From positions 233,357-297,356 of the forward strand of contig NZ_CALPBY010000008.1 of the NCBI RefSeq assembly GCF_943181405.1: 64,000 bases of DNA, in the 5' to 3' direction. This document shows positions 63,634 through 64,000 of this stretch, one piece after another; within the stretch, counting starts at the first letter, position 1; each line of letters opens with the position of its first letter. Origin of the DNA: Cellulosimicrobium sp. Marseille-Q4280. Its GTDB lineage: Bacteria > Actinomycetota > Actinomycetes > Actinomycetales > Cellulomonadaceae. The notes beneath the pieces were generated by a model. It did not search any database. It was not told where the DNA came from and saw nothing but the letters and a program-made list of their open reading frames with translations. The position numbers and the translations under genes were made by a program.

Positions 63634-63666
63634 CTGTCTCTTATTCACACCCGACGCCGCCGGCGG
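63634..63666. other. Nextera/Tn5 adapter-like sequence, probable assembly artefact
   Basis: Bases 63634-63652 match the 19-base engineered Tn5 mosaic end (reverse-complement orientation) with three mismatches. The next 14 bases match the Read-1 adapter tail with three mismatches. That is 27 of 33 positions by eye, and five of the six differences are A/T replaced by G/C. The mosaic end is synthetic, so this is most simply adapter read-through built into a contig end. Confidence 0.85.
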
Positions 63667-63823
63667 AGGAGGGCGCGGGCGGCCCGGCGGCCGGGGACCC
63701 GGCGGCCCCCCGTTCCCTGGACGACCTCCCCGCCGGCCGGGACCAGCCACAGGTGGGCGGCGGAGCACGGACGGCCGCGCACAGAGCGGCCGGCGGGGGG
63801 CGGGGGCGCGGAGCGCGTGCGGG
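63667..63823. other. Low-complexity GC-rich stretch after the adapter-like sequence, no supported gene
   Basis: The sequence is dominated by G/C runs and shows no recognisable coding pattern, promoter or RNA. Given the adapter match immediately before it, it may be low-quality read sequence rather than genome. Confidence 0.55.
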
Positions 63824-64000
63824 CTCTTCAGGATCCTGGGAGCGCGGTCCTCCCCCGCGCACCTCTGGTTCTGCCCGCCGATCGTCACCGGGACGGTCAT
63901 CCTCATCATCGGCGTGACCCTCATGGACGTCGCCGCGGGCTGGATCACCGCCCAGGGCGAGAGCGCGGCGCCGTCGGACCTCGCGCTCGCCGCGGGGACG
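63824..64000 (+). CDS. NCS2-family nucleobase permease, internal fragment (no start, runs off window)
   Basis: The frame reads LFRILGARSSPAHLWFCPPI followed by VTGTVILIIGVTLMDVAAGW and on to LALAAGT at the window edge. The PPxVTGTVIxxIGxxL pattern is the fourth-helix region of UraA/PbuX-type uracil or xanthine permeases, about residue 125 of some 430. The preceding 120 or so residues that such a protein needs are absent, since the MerR gene and adapter-like sequence occupy that space. The fragment probably belongs to a separate contig joined here. No in-frame start codon fits. Confidence 0.6.

Noticed and set aside
63634-63652. End of a natural Tn5/IS50 element
   Set aside because: The match is to the engineered mosaic end and continues into the synthetic adapter tail. 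No transposase or target duplication is present.

Overview
The window is very GC-rich, with strong G/C third-position bias. It carries housekeeping genes in a typical high-GC actinobacterial arrangement: WhiB and MerR regulators, a predicted F420-dependent oxidoreductase, an actinobacterial L10 leader, no rpsD between rpsK and rpoA, and many GTG/TTG starts. Protein lengths and gene order suggest a member of the Micrococcales, perhaps near Cellulomonas, Cellulosimicrobium or Isoptericola. That placement is inference. No tRNA, rRNA, CRISPR array, prophage or insertion sequence was seen.

Layout. 1-740 is the 3' end of a CHAT-domain protein. 810-2166 is rplJ-rplL, with promoter, L10 leader, attenuator-like hairpin and terminator. 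2447-10258 is rpoB-rpoC. 10320-15116 is the str operon (rpsL-rpsG-fusA-tuf). 15273-25652 holds the S10 and spc ribosomal operons (rpsJ to rplO). 25807-28723 is secY-adk-map. 28828-32490 is infA-rpmJ-rpsM-rpsK-rpoA-rplQ. 32580-38460 is a mixed block: alpha/beta hydrolase, ROK kinase, truA, DUF5709, an ABC-F ATPase and trhO. 38482-39710 is rplM-rpsI. 39795-47711 is mainly envelope, cofactor and lipid precursor functions (glmM, def, DedA, coaA, DUF72, glmS, acpS). 47798-51686 holds an F420-type oxidoreductase, the NAD(P)HX repair enzyme and a pseudouridine synthase. 51712-58586 is alr-tsaE-tsaB-rimI-sseA, an inverted nitroreductase, then tsaD and a membrane-anchored HExxH protein. 58594-61003 is a reverse-strand pair (glutamate-cysteine ligase type enzyme and a methyltransferase). 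61106-61635 is a CIRCE-controlled groES without groEL. 61761-63498 is a divergent WhiB3/WhiD-like and MerR pair. The last few hundred bases carry an apparent sequencing-adapter scar and a headless nucleobase permease.

How it works together. The first 32 kb and 38.5-39.7 kb form transcription and translation machinery in long operons, mostly with recognisable -35/-10 promoters, long leaders and strong hairpin terminators. The 32-62 kb region is made of short units. In fifteen of them a TANNNT-like -10 box lies only 6-8 nt before the start codon, which predicts leaderless mRNAs. The alr-tsaE-tsaB-rimI-tsaD-groES-whiB order matches the conserved actinobacterial t6A/chaperonin/WhiB3 neighbourhood, minus groEL.

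No clearly new multi-gene system is visible. The items most worth checking are a perfect 9-bp inverted repeat over the whiB promoter, a 49-bp tandem repeat array between coaA and the DUF72 gene, an uncharacterised HExxH membrane protein translationally coupled to tsaD, a MerR regulator with a cobalamin-domain-like but degenerate C-terminus, and a Nextera-adapter-like stretch at 63634-63666 that makes the sequence from there to the right edge suspect.
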